NCBI GenBank assembly: GCA_028691335.1
Contig: JAQUZK010000014.1
Span: 1-14,202, forward strand
Reading direction: 5' to 3'
Origin: Candidatus Izemoplasmatales bacterium
Lineage (GTDB): Bacteria; Bacillota_I; Bacilli_A; Izemoplasmatales; Hujiaoplasmataceae
Length of the DNA stretch: 14,202 bases
A program made the position numbers and the translations under genes. The notes below the pieces were generated by a model that saw only the letters and a program-made list of their open reading frames with translations, was not told the DNA's origin and ran no database searches. Shown piece after piece: positions 6,630 to 12,471 of this stretch (its first letter is position 1; every line of letters begins with the position of its first letter).

Positions 6630-8647
6630 TATTTACCACCTCTTACATAGTTATTTTTAACAATTTTTCTAATTTTATCTTCGTTTGTCAAACTAGGTAA
6701 AGTAATATATGAATTATTATTAAGCTCATTATATTCTTTCACTGTAGTTATTGAATTTTTTTGCCTAGCCCAAGCTCTTCTTGAAACACCTGCCATTACA
6801 TCAAATAACATTGCTGTTTTTAATATTTCATCAACTCTATTTGACCCATCCAAAACCATACCATAACCACCATTAATAACTTTTCCAATTCCGACACCAC
6901 CACCATTATGAAGTGTAACCAAAGACATTCCTCTAGCACTATTTCCTAACGCAACATGAGTAGCCATATCTGCCATTATATTTGAACCATCTTTAATATT
7001 AGATGTTTCTCTAAATGGAGAATCGGTACCTCCTGTATCATGATGATCTCTTCCTAGCATTACCGGTCCAATTTCACCGTTTCTAACCATATCATTAAAC
7101 TTTAAAGCTATTTTAAGCCTGCCGTAAGCATCCTGATAAAGTATTCTTGCTTTTGTTCCAACTACTAATTGATTTTTCTTCGCATCTTTTATCCAGTTAT
7201 AATTATCAAAATCTTGAAATCTTCTTTCCTTGTCAATACACTCCATAGCTGCTAAATCTGTTTTTTCTAAATCTGAATCTTTTCTCGACAAGCAAACCCA
7301 TCTAAATGGGCCATAACCATAATCGAACAAGACCGGACCCATAATGTCTTCTACATATGAGGGCCAAATAAAACCTTCTAAATCATTTACCCCGTTCTTA
7401 CAGATTTCTTTAATACCACTATCACTAATAGCTTTCATAAAAGAATTACCATAATCAAAAAAGTAAGTACCTCTATTAGTGATTTCCTTAATTGCTTCAT
7501 AATGTTTCTTTAATGTTAAATCTACAAGTTTTTTAAATTTTACTTTATCTGTTTTCAATAAATTTGTTCTATCATCAAAATTTATTCCTGAAGGACAATA
7601 ACCTCCATCATAGACAGCGTGACAACTTGTTTGATCACTCAATAAATCAATGTGAATATTTTCTTTTATAACATATTCTAACAAATCCACTATATTTCCG
7701 TGGTAAGCAATTGCTCTAGGTTCTTTTCTGTCAACATACTTTTTGGCTAAAACAAATACTTCATCTAGGTTTGAACTAATATCATTAACCCAACCTTGTT
7801 CGTATCTAGTTAAAATCCTTGAGTAATCAACTTCTGCTATCACTCCAACAGCTCCAGAAATATAAGCTGCTTTTCCTTGAGCACCGCTCATACCACCTAG
7901 TCCACTAGAGACAAATAATTTCCCAACTAAATTCTCATTTTCAGGTATTCCTAACTTCATTCTTCCTGCATTTAACAAAGTTGAATAAGTTCCATGTACA
8001 ATTCCTTGTGGACCTATATACATCCATCCTCCAGCTGTCATTTGCCCATAGTTTGCAACACCTAATGAAGACGCTCTATTAAAACTATCTAAATTATCAA
8101 ATTCACCAATCATTAATCCATTAGTTATTATGACTCTTGGAGACTTCTTATCTGATGCAAACAACCCAAGAGGATGACCTGACATCACCACTAATGTTTG
8201 TTCATCATTTAAAACTTCGAGATATTTTTTAACGAGATGATATTGCATCCAATTTTGTAAAACAGCCCCAGTTTCACCATATGTAACTAATTCATATGGA
8301 TATAAAGCAATATCAAAATCCAAATTATTGTCAATCATTACTTGAAAAGCTTTTCCTTCAACACAGTTTCCTATATACTCATCAATAGGTTTTCCATAAA
8401 TCTTTCCTTCAGGTCTGAAACGATATCCATAAATCTTCCCTCTAGTTAATAACTCTTCTAGGAACTCTTCAATTAAGTCATCATGCCATTCTTCAGGAAT
8501 ATACCTTAGAGCGTTTTTTAAAGCTAACTCTGTTTCAGCTTCAGATAATGAAAAATCTCTCTTAGGAGCTCTCCTAATGCCTTTTATAAAGGTTTTTTTA
8601 TCAGGCAACTTACTAAATATAGATTTTAAATCAATTTTATCACTCAT
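6629..8647 (-). CDS. hutU: Urocanate hydratase, long type
   Basis: Urocanase hydrates urocanate to 4-imidazolone-5-propanoate using a tightly bound NAD+ as electrophile. At 672 residues it is about 120 longer than the well-studied Pseudomonas and Bacillus enzymes (about 550) and close to animal UROC1 (about 676). Its sequence also follows that long class, for example DHHDTGGTDSPFRETSNI (534-551) against the animal DHHD-x-x-GTDSPFRETSNI. The NAD-binding glycine-rich segment GLGGMSGAQGKA is at 249-260, and conserved SDQTSCHAVYDGGY (337-350), YGPFRW (445-450) and LHNGGGVG (579-586) surround the active site. The extra length is partly an N-terminal extension of about 80 residues and partly insertions. 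It overlaps hutH and ftcD by one base at each end (TAATG both times). Confidence 0.96.
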   Translation of the reverse strand: MSDKIDLKSIFSKLPDKKTFIKGIRRAPKRDFSLSEAETELALKNALRYIPEEWHDDLIEEFLEELLTRGKIYGYRFRPEGKIYGKPIDEYIGNCVEGKAFQVMIDNNLDFDIALYPYELVTYGETGAVLQNWMQYHLVKKYLEVLNDEQTLVVMSGHPLGLFASDKKSPRVIITNGLMIGEFDNLDSFNRASSLGVANYGQMTAGGWMYIGPQGIVHGTYSTLLNAGRMKLGIPENENLVGKLFVSSGLGGMSGAQGKAAYISGAVGVIAEVDYSRILTRYEQGWVNDISSNLDEVFVLAKKYVDRKEPRAIAYHGNIVDLLEYVIKENIHIDLLSDQTSCHAVYDGGYCPSGINFDDRTNLLKTDKVKFKKLVDLTLKKHYEAIKEITNRGTYFFDYGNSFMKAISDSGIKEICKNGVNDLEGFIWPSYVEDIMGPVLFDYGYGPFRWVCLSRKDSDLEKTDLAAMECIDKERRFQDFDNYNWIKDAKKNQLVVGTKARILYQDAYGRLKIALKFNDMVRNGEIGPVMLGRDHHDTGGTDSPFRETSNIKDGSNIMADMATHVALGNSARGMSLVTLHNGGGVGIGKVINGGYGMVLDGSNRVDEILKTAMLFDVMAGVSRRAWARQKNSITTVKEYNELNNNSYITLPSLTNEDKIRKIVKNNYVRGGK

Positions 8648-10161
8648 TATATTTCACTTCCTATCATTACTTTAAATTCATCACTTCTAATCATTCTTTT
8701 TACTTCGTGAATATCTTTATACATTATTTTATCATCTTCGATAAAATTAATCTTGTTCCTGATAAAATCATATACTTTTTTTGTTGCTGGGCTTAATTTT
8801 TCAGGATTTCTGAAATCAATAGCTTGCGCTGCTGTAAAAAGTTCCATTGCTAAAACATCATATGTATTATCAACGATAGCTAAAGCTTTTCTAGCTGCGA
8901 TTGTTCCCATAGAAACATGATCTTCTTGATTAGCTGATGAAGGAATGGAATCTACACTGGCTGGATGTGCTAGTACTTTATTCTCGCTAACTAAAGAAGC
9001 AGCACTATATTGAACAATCATAAAGCCTGAATTAATTCCCGGTTTTTTTACTAAGAATGGTGGCAATCCATTACTTAAAGAAGAATTAACTAATCTCTCT
9101 AATCTTCTTTCAGATATATTTGCTAATTCACTAACAGCTATTCCTAAAAAGTCCATCGCTAAAGCAACTGGTTGTCCATGAAAATTACCCGCACTTATTA
9201 CCTGATCTTCTTTTGGAAATACTATAGGATTATCTGTAACAGCATTCATCTCTTTCATTAATATATCTTTGCAATAATTTATGGCATCATAACTTGCGCC
9301 TAAAACTTGAGGAGAACATCTTAAAGAATATGCATCTTGAACCCTTAACTCGCCTTGTTTAGTTGTTAAATTTGATCCTTCTAAAATCCTCAACATATCT
9401 TTAGATATATTAATTTGACCTGTTTGATTTCTTAACTGATGAATTTTAGCATCAAAGACATCAATGATTCCTGTTAAACCTTGAATAGTCATAGCTAAAT
9501 TTATTTTTGACACCTCTAGTAAGTTTAAAGCTTCTATAAGTGCTATAGCTCCCACAGATGTCATAGCTTGTGTTCCATTTATCAAAGATAATCCTTCTTT
9601 AGCGACTAGTGAAGAAATCGGGCTTATACCAGCTTTTTTTAAACCTTCTAACGCAGTTTGTCTTTCTCCATGATAAAATACTTCCCCCAAACCAATTAAA
9701 GGTAAGGCCATATGACTTAGTGGAGCTAAATCACCACTTGCGCCTAGGCTTCCTTTAGAAAATACTACTGGAGTAACTCTTTTATTTAAAAACTCAACCA
9801 TCTTTTCAATTACTTCTAACCTTATTCCACTATAACCTTTAATTAGAGCATTAATCCTTAATAACAACATACCTCTAACTACTTTTTCAGAAAAGACTTC
9901 TCCAACACCACAAGCATGACTTTTCAATAAATTTTCCTGTAACTTTGATAAATTTTCTTTCTCAATTGACAAATCAGATAATTTCCCAAATCCTGTATTA
10001 ATTCCATAAACAGGGTTTTCTTTTTCAATAACCTTTTCTATATATGACCTAGCAACTTTGACTTCTTCTTTGCTAGCTTCATCAATTCCTACTAATTCAT
10101 AATCAAATACAACTCTTTTAAATATATCTAAATCTAAATTTTTACCATTAATATAATTCAT
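8647..10161 (-). CDS. hutH: Histidine ammonia-lyase
   Basis: HutH eliminates ammonia from L-histidine to give trans-urocanate. The 504-residue length is normal. The self-made MIO cofactor comes from A141-S142-G143 in GSLGASGDLAPLSH. Active-site residues are in place: Y52 (VYGINTGFG), S81-H82 (SHACGVG, the histidine that marks HAL against PAL and TAL), N195 (NGTQ), Y278 and R281 (AYSLRC), F327 (GNFHGQ) and E413 (NQEDHVSMG). A stop codon lies 9 nt upstream in frame, so the ATG at 10161 is the only plausible start. Its own ribosome site is poor, while a strong AGGAG lies about 46 nt upstream in front of a small overlapping ORF, suggesting coupled translation. It is the first gene of the operon, about 65 nt from the predicted transcript start. 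Confidence 0.97.
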   Translation of the reverse strand: MNYINGKNLDLDIFKRVVFDYELVGIDEASKEEVKVARSYIEKVIEKENPVYGINTGFGKLSDLSIEKENLSKLQENLLKSHACGVGEVFSEKVVRGMLLLRINALIKGYSGIRLEVIEKMVEFLNKRVTPVVFSKGSLGASGDLAPLSHMALPLIGLGEVFYHGERQTALEGLKKAGISPISSLVAKEGLSLINGTQAMTSVGAIALIEALNLLEVSKINLAMTIQGLTGIIDVFDAKIHQLRNQTGQINISKDMLRILEGSNLTTKQGELRVQDAYSLRCSPQVLGASYDAINYCKDILMKEMNAVTDNPIVFPKEDQVISAGNFHGQPVALAMDFLGIAVSELANISERRLERLVNSSLSNGLPPFLVKKPGINSGFMIVQYSAASLVSENKVLAHPASVDSIPSSANQEDHVSMGTIAARKALAIVDNTYDVLAMELFTAAQAIDFRNPEKLSPATKKVYDFIRNKINFIEDDKIMYKDIHEVKRMIRSDEFKVMIGSEI

Positions 10162-10201
10162 TTTGCTCGTTTACCTTGTTTTCAAAAAATTGAAATTTCA
10201 A
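10148..10201 (-). CDS. Candidate 17-residue leader ORF overlapping hutH
   Basis: A TTG at 10201 follows a strong AGGAG (10207-10211) with 5-nt spacing and opens a 17-codon frame, MKFQFFENKVNEQNELY, ending at a TAA (10148-10150) inside the hutH coding region. It overlaps the hutH start by 14 nt in another frame. The peptide has no histidine, so it is not a histidine-sensing attenuator of the classic kind. It would place ribosomes directly on the poorly initiated hutH ATG, which fits translational coupling. It may also be that the AGGAG is only a chance purine tract; no homology can be judged for so short a peptide. Confidence 0.4.
   Translation of the reverse strand: MKFQFFENKVNEQNELY
10190..10201. 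repeat. Perfect 12-bp palindrome in the hut leader
   Basis: TTGAAATTTCAA reads the same on both strands. It lies about 27-38 bases after the predicted transcript start, just after the AGGAG site, and contains the TTG of the leader ORF. It could be a regulator binding site in the initially transcribed region, or chance in AT-rich DNA. Confidence 0.4.
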
Positions 10202-10233
10202 GATTTCTCCTCTCTTTACTTAGCCCTATAAAT

Positions 10234-10262
10234 ATTATAAGACTTTAGCACTCGAAAGTAAA
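10234..10262 (-). promoter_or_regulatory. Sigma-A promoter of the hut operon
   Basis: The -10 box TATAAT (10234-10239) is a perfect match; the -35 box TTTACT (10257-10262) matches 4 of 6, with 17-bp spacing. Initiation near 10227 gives a leader of about 65 nt. It is the only strong candidate between the tRNA gene and hutH; a weaker TTGCTT-16-TATACT pair lies at 10309-10336. The imperfect -35 fits a controlled promoter. Confidence 0.75.
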
Positions 10263-10271
10263 GCGTTTTCA
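10258..10271. promoter_or_regulatory. cre-like catabolite-responsive element
   Basis: Read on the minus strand, TGAAAACGCTTTAC matches the CcpA site consensus TGWAANCGNTNWCA at 12 of 14 positions, including the central CG and the whole first half. It overlaps the -35 box of the hut promoter, where binding would block RNA polymerase. Catabolite repression of hut genes through a cre is known in Bacillus subtilis. No ccpA gene is in the window, so the regulator is inferred. Confidence 0.6.
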
Positions 10272-10307
10272 CGAAATGAATAATAAATGAAAACATCATC
10301 TGAAAAC
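10265..10307. repeat. Three copies of heptamer TGAAAAC upstream of the hut promoter
   Basis: TGAAAAC occurs at 10288-10294 and 10301-10307 on the plus strand and, inverted, at 10265-10271, where it forms half of the cre-like site. The first pair is 13 bp apart and the inverted copy is 23 bp away, about two helical turns. This may be a composite binding region for one or two regulators; chance is possible in such AT-rich sequence. Confidence 0.4.
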
Positions 10308-10388
10308 CAGTATAATTCCCATGTGATAAAAAGCAAAGATAGCCAATTTTAGATATAATAGTAAAGAAATTTATACTTATTTAATAAA

Positions 10389-10458
10389 AAAAAGTCTATT
10401 TCTTAAAAACTACTAAATCCTAAAATTTAAATAATTTTTATATCGAAATAAACTTTTT
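10389..10458 (-). terminator. Large inverted repeat downstream of tRNA-Lys, possible terminator
   Basis: The 14-base arms at 10389-10402 (AAAAAGTCTATTTC) and 10445-10458 (GAAATAAACTTTTT) are complementary except for one position, which would be a G-U pair in minus-strand RNA. The loop is 42 nt and can form a further AT-only hairpin. The outer arm begins 10 nt after the CCA end of the tRNA, and the minus strand runs into an unbroken T8 (10386-10393). It could terminate the tRNA transcript, though the stem is AT-rich and the loop long; it could also be a small mobile-repeat remnant. Confidence 0.42.
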
Positions 10459-10468
10459 ATAGTCAAGC

Positions 10469-10544
10469 TGGTGCGCCATCACGGACTCGAACCGGGGACC
10501 CAATGATTAAGAGTCATTTGCTCTACCAACTGAGCTAATGGCGC
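10469..10544 (-). tRNA. tRNA-Lys, anticodon CTT
   Basis: The 76-nt gene folds as a standard cloverleaf. The acceptor stem pairs GCGCCAT (10538-10544) with ATGGCGC (10473-10479), with discriminator A and an encoded CCA at 10469-10471. The D arm contains AGCTCAGTTGGTAGAGC. The anticodon stem AATGA/TCATT encloses the loop CTCTTAA, giving anticodon CTT, which reads lysine AAG codons. The T arm carries the invariant GGTTCGAGTCC. It is a single tRNA, not part of a cluster in this window. Confidence 0.97.
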
Positions 10545-10554
10545 GTGCATTAAT

Positions 10555-10583
10555 ATGATAAACCAAAACCTTAAATTTGTAAA
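10555..10583 (-). promoter_or_regulatory. Promoter of tRNA-Lys
   Basis: TTTACA (10578-10583) and TATCAT (10555-10560) each match consensus at 5 of 6 and are 17 bp apart. Predicted initiation is only a few bases before the mature tRNA 5' end at 10544, the usual distance for a tRNA gene. The -35 box lies 8 bp after the stop codon of the upstream gene. Confidence 0.72.
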
Positions 10584-10590
10584 CAAAAAA

Positions 10591-11106
10591 TTACTGGATT
10601 TTGAATATTTTTTCTAAGTCATCAAATTTTAAAAAATGGATATTTAAAAATTTATCTTGTGGTTTAACAATTACTGTATCTGACTCATTTAGATACCTTA
10701 TAATTCTTTTTGAACTTGGGTAAACAATTACAACTTTCTTCTCTGCTTCATTAATATTTATAAATTCTTGTGCTCCTCTAATAAAGATAGGTTGTGTCTT
10801 TCTAGTCCACTGTTTAGGATTATCATTTACTATCCACTTATTGGTATTAGTTATAATGAATTCATGATTCTCTCTAGAATAAACAATTTTAAAAAAGAAT
10901 GTTTTTTCGTCTTTGACAGCCTTAATTTGATAGAAATAATTAAGGTTTTCAATGAAAACTTCACTTTCAGGTAAAAGGCTCTTAATCTTCTCAGAAATTA
11001 AAAGGATATCTTTTCTTTGTCTAGTCTTAATAATTAAGCTTACTAAGTAAGCTATAAATCCCAATACAATTAAAGCTATACCAAGTTTTGTAAGAAAATC
11101 CCACAT
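10591..11106 (-). CDS. Membrane-anchored protein of unknown function
   Basis: I do not recognise this protein. From the ATG at 11106 it has 171 residues: a short N-terminus, one membrane helix at about 7-27 (LGIALIVLGFIAYLVSLII), a positive stretch KTRQRK just after it, and a soluble domain of about 140 residues. By the positive-inside rule the domain faces the cytoplasm. The domain looks mixed alpha/beta, with segments such as FYQIKAVKDEKTFFFKIVYS and a later KKVVIVYPSSKRIIRYL. The frame extends to an ATG at 11160, but that lies inside the promoter, and a GGGGGTGG ribosome site is 5 nt before the 11106 start. It is a single-gene unit between the lipoprotein terminator and the tRNA promoter, and no terminator of its own is evident. 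Confidence 0.78.
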   Translation of the reverse strand: MWDFLTKLGIALIVLGFIAYLVSLIIKTRQRKDILLISEKIKSLLPESEVFIENLNYFYQIKAVKDEKTFFFKIVYSRENHEFIITNTNKWIVNDNPKQWTRKTQPIFIRGAQEFININEAEKKVVIVYPSSKRIIRYLNESDTVIVKPQDKFLNIHFLKFDDLEKIFKIQ

Positions 11107-11131
11107 ATTAACCACCCCCATGTCTCTTACT

Positions 11132-11160
11132 ATAATATTCTTTTTAAATACTTTAGTCAA
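11132..11160 (-). promoter_or_regulatory. Promoter of the 171-residue membrane-anchored protein
   Basis: TTGACT (11155-11160) and TATTAT (11132-11137), each 5 of 6 to consensus, with 17-bp spacing. Initiation near 11125 gives a leader of about 20 nt containing the GGGGGTGG ribosome site. The -35 box begins one base after the terminator of the upstream lipoprotein gene, so the two units abut. Confidence 0.78.
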
Positions 11161-11161
11161 G

Positions 11162-11198
11162 AAAAAAAGCCGCTTGAGATTATCTCTTGCGGCTTTTT
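11162..11198 (-). terminator. Intrinsic terminator of the lipoprotein gene (bidirectional in form)
   Basis: A stem GCCGC/GCGGC (11169-11173 with 11189-11193) is extended by A/T pairs on the outside and by an inner GAGA/TCTC stem separated by an AA internal loop. On the minus strand it is followed by seven T (11162-11168). It starts 13 nt after the lipoprotein stop. T and A tracts on both sides could let it work in both directions, but no plus-strand gene ends here. Confidence 0.9.
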
Positions 11199-11210
11199 AA
11201 GTCAAATAAA

Positions 11211-12152
11211 TTATTCAGGTAATTTTGAGAATAAAACTTCTAGTAAGTCATAGTATGATTGTGAACGAATTGTAACTCCAGCTAAGTCATCAATTAAAGT
11301 AGTACCATCTAATGATCCACCACGAGCTTCTACAGCTTGTAAGTCTTTATTCCAGCCATTAGCTTCTACATAATCAGTGATTAATTTAGCTTGTTCGAAC
11401 CATTCTAATTCAGCTTTTTCTCCAGATGCAACCCAAGCTCCATCTTCGAATTTGTAACCATCGCCAACTCCAGCCATACCGTATTCATCGCCTAATTCTT
11501 GTTTAGTTTTATCTTTCCAAGCAAATGTATCCCCATCAGGATTTCCTTGAAGAACGTCAAGTTTAAGGTCTGAGAAATCGCCTTTAGCATCAACAGTCAT
11601 TGTAGCGATATATAAATCGTCTGATGTACAATAAACTGCTTGCATTTTTCCATCTTTAGCTAATTGAACAGCCTCAGCTGCTAAAGCTCTATAGCTTCCG
11701 TCTTTAATAGTAACTCCTGTCACGTTATCAATTACATTATCATCATTAACTGTAACAGAATCAACACCATTTTCTAACCAGTAAGCTTCGATTAATTCAG
11801 CTTGAACATACCATTCAGAGATAGCTCCTCCAAATTCAACCATGTTGTAGTCGTCACCAAGTTCTTTCTTAGTTTTGTCTTTCCATGAATAAGTCCAAGT
11901 ATCATCTGAAGCGTCTTCAGCTGTACCTTTATCATCATGAACAACATTACCTTGACGAGCGTCGATATAGTATCCAACTATCTCATCATTCTCGATAGTA
12001 ACTGTAACTGTAGTAACCATAGGAGTATTACTATGGATACTTTCAAGATAGGCTGTGAACTCTCCGTCCGCTGCGAATTCACGTGTGCCATTACATCCAG
12101 CTACGACAACTAGAGTAATTAAAGCAACAAATAAAACATATAATTTTTTCAT
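11211..12152 (-). CDS. Lipoprotein with two tandem FMN-binding-like domains
   Basis: The 313-residue precursor begins with MKKL, a hydrophobic core and the lipobox VVAGC, so C20 should be lipidated and the protein held outside the membrane. Two repeated domains follow, each with WKDKT-K-x-ELGD-x-Y-x-M (90-104 and 212-226), then a W/QA helix (EWYVQAELI, EWFEQAKLI), then a D-x-x-[TA]-G-V-T motif (D142-T148 and D288-T294). That last motif resembles the site where ApbE attaches FMN to threonine in RnfG, NqrC and PplA-type proteins, usually D-x-x-[ST]-G-A-[ST]. I infer an extracellular flavin-carrying redox lipoprotein, possibly for electron transfer; Val replaces the usual Ala, so flavinylation is not certain. 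A GGAGGAG site precedes the ATG. It is less AT-rich than its neighbours, which may mean high expression. No apbE or electron-transfer partner is in the window. Confidence 0.78.
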   Translation of the reverse strand: MKKLYVLFVALITLVVVAGCNGTREFAADGEFTAYLESIHSNTPMVTTVTVTIENDEIVGYYIDARQGNVVHDDKGTAEDASDDTWTYSWKDKTKKELGDDYNMVEFGGAISEWYVQAELIEAYWLENGVDSVTVNDDNVIDNVTGVTIKDGSYRALAAEAVQLAKDGKMQAVYCTSDDLYIATMTVDAKGDFSDLKLDVLQGNPDGDTFAWKDKTKQELGDEYGMAGVGDGYKFEDGAWVASGEKAELEWFEQAKLITDYVEANGWNKDLQAVEARGGSLDGTTLIDDLAGVTIRSQSYYDLLEVLFSKLPE

Positions 12153-12189
12153 TTTAAATCTCCTCCGTTTCTTTCATCGTACGTCATTT

Positions 12190-12218
12190 ATTATATAACA
12201 TATTAAACAATAAAACAA
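12190..12218 (-). promoter_or_regulatory. Promoter of the lipoprotein gene
   Basis: A perfect TATAAT (12190-12195) lies 17 bp from TTGTTT (12213-12218, 3 of 6). Initiation near 12183 gives a leader of about 30 nt with GGAGGAG. The weak -35 box suggests help from an activator or from the A-rich stretch upstream. Confidence 0.65.
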
Positions 12219-12233
12219 CCAAATTTTGGCCTA

Positions 12234-12247
12234 TGTAAGCGATTTTT
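12234..12247. promoter_or_regulatory. cre-like site upstream of the lipoprotein promoter
   Basis: TGTAAGCGATTTTT matches TGWAANCGNTNWCA at 12 of 14 positions on the plus strand, failing only at the final CA; the minus-strand reading also scores 12 of 14. It is centred about 57 bp before the predicted start, upstream of the -35 box, a position more typical of CcpA activation than repression. Two mismatches are easily met by chance in AT-rich DNA. Confidence 0.4.
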
Positions 12248-12278
12248 ATAAATTGATAAAATGAAATTTAAAGCCTTT

Positions 12279-12328
12279 TTGACTTATGTCAATTATTTTT
12301 TTTTTATTTTTTTTAACTTCTTTTTTTT
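12279..12328. other. Inverted repeat and poly-T tracts in the divergent intergenic region
   Basis: The 313 bp between the lipoprotein and the transposase hold the lipoprotein promoter on one side and palindromes of the transposase on the other. Between them lies TTGAC-TTAT-GTCAA (12279-12292, perfect 5-bp arms) and T-runs of 10, 8 and 8 bases (12296-12305, 12307-12314, 12321-12328). No plus-strand transcript is known to end here, so I do not call a terminator. Seen from the lipoprotein gene these are A-tracts, which can bend DNA. From 12329 to 12399 I see nothing. Confidence 0.4.
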
Positions 12329-12399
12329 AGAGGGCTAGTTTAGTGTATTGTGAGATTTATAAAACTCAAAACTCTAATACTTTGAAATACATAAAAAAA

Positions 12400-12417
12400 T
12401 GAAAAACAAGTTTTTCA
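12400..12417. repeat. 8-bp inverted repeat upstream of transposase
   Basis: TGAAAAAC (12400-12407) and GTTTTTCA (12410-12417) are perfect complements around AA. It is separated by only 3 bp from the larger palindrome that follows, so the two form a tandem. It may belong to the left end of the IS91-like element, since this family ends in short subterminal palindromes rather than terminal inverted repeats. Confidence 0.5.
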
Positions 12418-12420
12418 ACT

Positions 12421-12443
12421 AAAGAGGCAATTGCCTCTTTTTT
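12421..12443 (+). terminator. Perfect 20-bp palindrome with T-tail upstream of transposase
   Basis: AAAGAGGCAATTGCCTCTTT (12421-12440) is fully self-complementary and is followed by TTT, so as RNA it forms a GAGGC/GCCTC hairpin with a T6 tail: an intrinsic terminator in the plus direction. It would stop outside transcripts from reading into the transposase, as is common for insertion sequences. It may also be a structure recognised by the HUH transposase. Confidence 0.6.
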
Positions 12444-12471
12444 GATTGAACTTAATTTGGTACAATATGAT
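12442..12471 (+). promoter_or_regulatory. Weak candidate promoter at the transposase start
   Basis: TTGATT (12442-12447) and TATGAT (12466-12471) are 18 bp apart. The -10 box would overlap the ATG codons at 12467 and 12473, so transcripts would begin after them, which conflicts with those starts. I list it because no better promoter is seen between the hairpin and the gene. Confidence 0.25.

Noticed and set aside
10309..10336. TTGCTT-16-TATACT as a second hut promoter
   Set aside because: Both boxes are weaker than those of the 10234-10262 promoter and it would add a long leader; possible but not supported enough to list.
11107..11160. Upstream ATG at 11160 for the membrane-anchored protein
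   Set aside because: It lies inside the -35 box of the predicted promoter, whereas GGGGGTGG is 5 nt before the ATG at 11106.
11792..11977. Minus-strand 61-codon frame inside the lipoprotein gene
   Set aside because: It is an out-of-frame shadow of a repeated, clearly coding region.
12279..12305. Hairpin plus T10 as a plus-strand terminator
   Set aside because: The stem has only five pairs and no plus-strand gene lies upstream that would need it.
12448..12451. GAAC as an IS91 target tetranucleotide marking the element end
   Set aside because: A four-base match next to the transposase start is too common to mean anything without a second copy or an empty site.
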